NCBI GenBank assembly: GCA_023659785.1
Contig: JAGXOR010000073.1
Coordinates: forward strand, 1-6,693
Direction of reading: 5' to 3'
Length of the DNA: 6,693 nt
Origin: Methanomicrobia archaeon LH_S13
Lineage (GTDB): Archaea; Halobacteriota; Syntropharchaeia; Alkanophagales; Methanospirareceae
A program made the translations under genes and the position numbers. This document shows, piece after piece, positions 5,449-6,693 of the stretch; position 1 is the first letter of the stretch, and the number at the start of each line of letters is the position of its first letter. Under the pieces are notes generated by a model. It did no database searches. It saw only the letters and a list, made by a program, of their open reading frames with translations, and had not been told where the DNA came from.

Positions 5449-6528
5449 ATGTGGACAGAAAAATACCGACCGAAGAAGCTGAATGAAATCGCAGGGCAAA
5501 CCCAAGTGGTAAAACGGATAAAAGGGTTTGTCAAGGAAAAGACAATACCAAATCTCTTGCTCTGGGGTCCAAAAGGCACGGGCAAGACATCTTTTGTTTA
5601 TGCCCTCGCGAATGAACTCTATGGGTCTTATGACGAGAACGTCATGCTTATAGAAACATCGGATTTCGTTGAACAGCGTAAAAAATGGTTAAAAGAGGAT
5701 AAAAGATTTAAATTCTTTTATGACGAGCAGAAATCGGCGATAGACGTTTTTAAAGAGATAATAAGGGAATATGCAGCGTTGAAACCCATAAATGCCACTT
5801 TCAAATTACTATTTTTCAGTAACGCCGATTTACTTCCCGGGAATGCGCAACAAGCTTTGCGAAGGGTTATAGAAAGAAGCAACAAAACATGCAGGTTCGT
5901 CTTCTCCACCACGAGGCCCGCTGGCATCATCCCTGCTGTAAGGTCAAGATGCCTGAACCTTCACTTCACGTCTCTTGATAAAAGAGGTGTGCTGGATACA
6001 GTGATAATGTCAATAGCAGATGCGGAAGACGTAAAACTCACAAAAGGGGGTTTAAAAACGCTGAGGGAATATGCGAGAGGAGATGTCGGTGCCGCTATAA
6101 ATATGTTAGAAGCGGCAGCAACTCCCCCCATGCCCCCGCAAGTCCATGAAGGGCTTACCCGCAAGTCCAGTAAGGGCTTAATTGACGGGAGCAGAATAGA
6201 AGAAATAGTGCAAAATGCGTTTTTTCAAAGGAAGAAAGCAGAGGAGTTGATAGATTCAGCATCCATGGGGCGATATAAAGAAGTAAGAGCAGGATTAGAA
6301 TTTCTGATAAAGGACGAGAAGATAGGAGGAAAAGAAATCCTGGTGGAACTACACGAGGCGCTGCGAAGGAAGATGAAAACAGAAGAAGAAAAGGAAAAGA
6401 AGAAGTTAGCGAAAAAATTCGCCCGACTTGTGTTATACGAAGGTGAAGCGGATTTAAAACTTTGTAATTCATTAAATACAATAATACCCTTAGAAGAAAT
6501 GCTGACACAGTTTTTCTTTTTTAACTGA
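5449..6528 (+). CDS. Replication factor C small subunit 2-like clamp loader protein
   Basis: This 359-residue AAA+ protein starts with MWTEKYRP, the typical opening of RFC small subunits, which load the PCNA sliding clamp. Walker A is GPKGTGKTS (40-48), and the SRC arginine-finger motif is intact (166-168). The Walker B acidic pair is lost: the DEAD box reads SNAD (124-127). Sensor 1 reads STTR (153-156) instead of S-x-N-Y, and the sensor 2 region reads GDVG (211-214) where GDxR is usual. About 15 extra residues (roughly 73-95) follow the first sheet. From memory, these traits fit the second small subunit (RfcS2) of methanogen-type archaea. The protein may bind ATP but is unlikely to hydrolyse it well, lending its arginine finger to a neighbour. 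A tandem repeat lies in the linker (228-244), and a Lys/Glu-rich helix is at 309-324. Inverted repeats flank the gene. Confidence 0.85.
   Translation: MWTEKYRPKKLNEIAGQTQVVKRIKGFVKEKTIPNLLLWGPKGTGKTSFVYALANELYGSYDENVMLIETSDFVEQRKKWLKEDKRFKFFYDEQKSAIDVFKEIIREYAALKPINATFKLLFFSNADLLPGNAQQALRRVIERSNKTCRFVFSTTRPAGIIPAVRSRCLNLHFTSLDKRGVLDTVIMSIADAEDVKLTKGGLKTLREYARGDVGAAINMLEAAATPPMPPQVHEGLTRKSSKGLIDGSRIEEIVQNAFFQRKKAEELIDSASMGRYKEVRAGLEFLIKDEKIGGKEILVELHEALRRKMKTEEEKEKKKLAKKFARLVLYEGEADLKLCNSLNTIIPLEEMLTQFFFFN
6135..6180 (+). repeat. Tandem 23-bp imperfect-palindrome repeat inside the RFC gene
   Basis: Two adjacent 23-base units (6135-6157 and 6158-6180) both begin CCCGCAAGTCCA and end AAGGGCTTA, differing only at two adjacent bases (TG versus GT). 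Within each unit GCAAGTCC can pair with GGGCTTA across a five-base loop, so each is an imperfect hairpin. As 23 is not a multiple of three, the units are read in different frames. They fall in the linker between the AAA+ region and the C-terminal collar. Confidence 0.9.
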
Positions 6529-6530
6529 TG

Positions 6531-6572
6531 AGCCAAGAATTCCTCTTCCGAAAGGTGGGGGATGAATTGGCT
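6531..6572 (+). other. GNRA-capped hairpin after the RFC gene
   Basis: AGCCAA (6531-6536) pairs with TTGGCT (6567-6572). Above a symmetric four-by-four internal loop (GAAT/TGAA), bases 6541-6549 pair with 6554-6562 (G-U pairs and one T-T mismatch) and are closed by a GAAA tetraloop (6550-6553). It begins two bases after the RFC stop codon. It may be an mRNA 3'-end or processing element, or a control site for the next gene. It is seen only as a fold by eye. Confidence 0.5.
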
Positions 6573-6597
6573 CCTTTGTTATTCTCTCTATAATACA

Positions 6598-6693
6598 ATG
6601 ATGAGAATATCGAAGGAAGCGAGAGATATGCTAAAAGCGATAGGGAAGAAGGGGGAGACCTATGATGATATTATCAGGAGGCTAATAGAGATA
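6598..6693 (+). CDS. Antitoxin-like (VapB/DUF7557-type) protein, N-terminal part
   Basis: The reading frame is open from ATG at 6598 (a second ATG follows at 6601) to the window edge, giving 32 residues. The pattern RISKEARDMLKAIGKKGETYDDIIRRLIE, including KGETYDDII, matches a common family of small archaeal proteins of about 50 to 70 residues. They are usually classed as VapB-like antitoxins and are often paired with a PIN-domain RNase. This recognition is from memory of the family, and the toxin partner, if any, would lie beyond the window. No Shine-Dalgarno is visible. A seven-base inverted repeat encloses both candidate start codons. The gene lies 69 bases after the RFC stop on the same strand. 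Confidence 0.7.
   Translation, partial: MMRISKEARDMLKAIGKKGETYDDIIRRLIEI

Noticed and set aside
6588..6595. CTATAATA as TATA box of the antitoxin-like gene
   Set aside because: It lies only a few bases before the ATG, so transcription would start inside the coding region unless a later start is used.
1..6693. CRISPR array, insertion sequence, transposase or phage genes
   Set aside because: No regularly spaced repeat-spacer units, transposase motifs or flanking target duplications were seen on either strand.

Overview
The window looks like a piece of a euryarchaeal chromosome. The reasons are a clamp-loader (RFC) small-subunit gene, archaeal TATA boxes at plausible distances from several starts, very short or absent 5' leaders with few Shine-Dalgarno sites, and a tRNA gene without an encoded CCA. 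Base composition is moderate to A+T-rich, with purine-rich coding strands. The gene set (RfcS2-type clamp loader, heme-synthesis-like radical SAM/SPASM protein, archaeal LeuC, ureohydrolase) fits methanogen-related lineages such as the ANME-1/Methanophagales group. That placement is an inference from gene content and style, not from a database match.

Left part, minus strand: after about 85 bases with only a possible structured RNA come a tRNA-Arg(UCG) gene (86-158), an agmatinase/arginase-family ureohydrolase (263-1132) and an unrecognised acidic, helical 118-residue protein (1242-1598). The spacer 1133-1241 carries a TATA box that implies a nearly leaderless ureohydrolase mRNA, plus a small array of near-decamer repeats. 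At 1634-1641 a perfectly palindromic TATA-like octamer lies almost midway between divergent genes.

Right part, plus strand: a PfkB/ribokinase-family sugar or nucleoside kinase (1675-2562), an unrecognised 82-residue protein (2609-2857) with its own TATA box, and a tightly linked pair (4-base gap) of a LeuC-type dehydratase large subunit (2900-4177) and a membrane-leaning radical SAM/SPASM protein with a full seven-cysteine SPASM set (4182-5378). These are followed by an RFC small-subunit-2-like clamp-loader protein (5449-6528) and the start of an antitoxin-like gene (6598 to the window edge).

The most unusual material is around the RFC gene. Its protein keeps Walker A and the SRC arginine finger but has lost the Walker B acidic pair, the sensor 1 Asn and the sensor 2 Arg. 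Its linker contains a tandem 23-bp hairpin repeat read in two different frames. The gene is bracketed by inverted repeats built on the same GAGAATA/TATTCTC arms, and a GNRA-capped hairpin follows its stop codon. The genes cover amino-acid and polyamine metabolism, a kinase, tetrapyrrole or peptide-type radical chemistry, and replication. Apart from the leuC-radical SAM pair there is little sign of one shared pathway.
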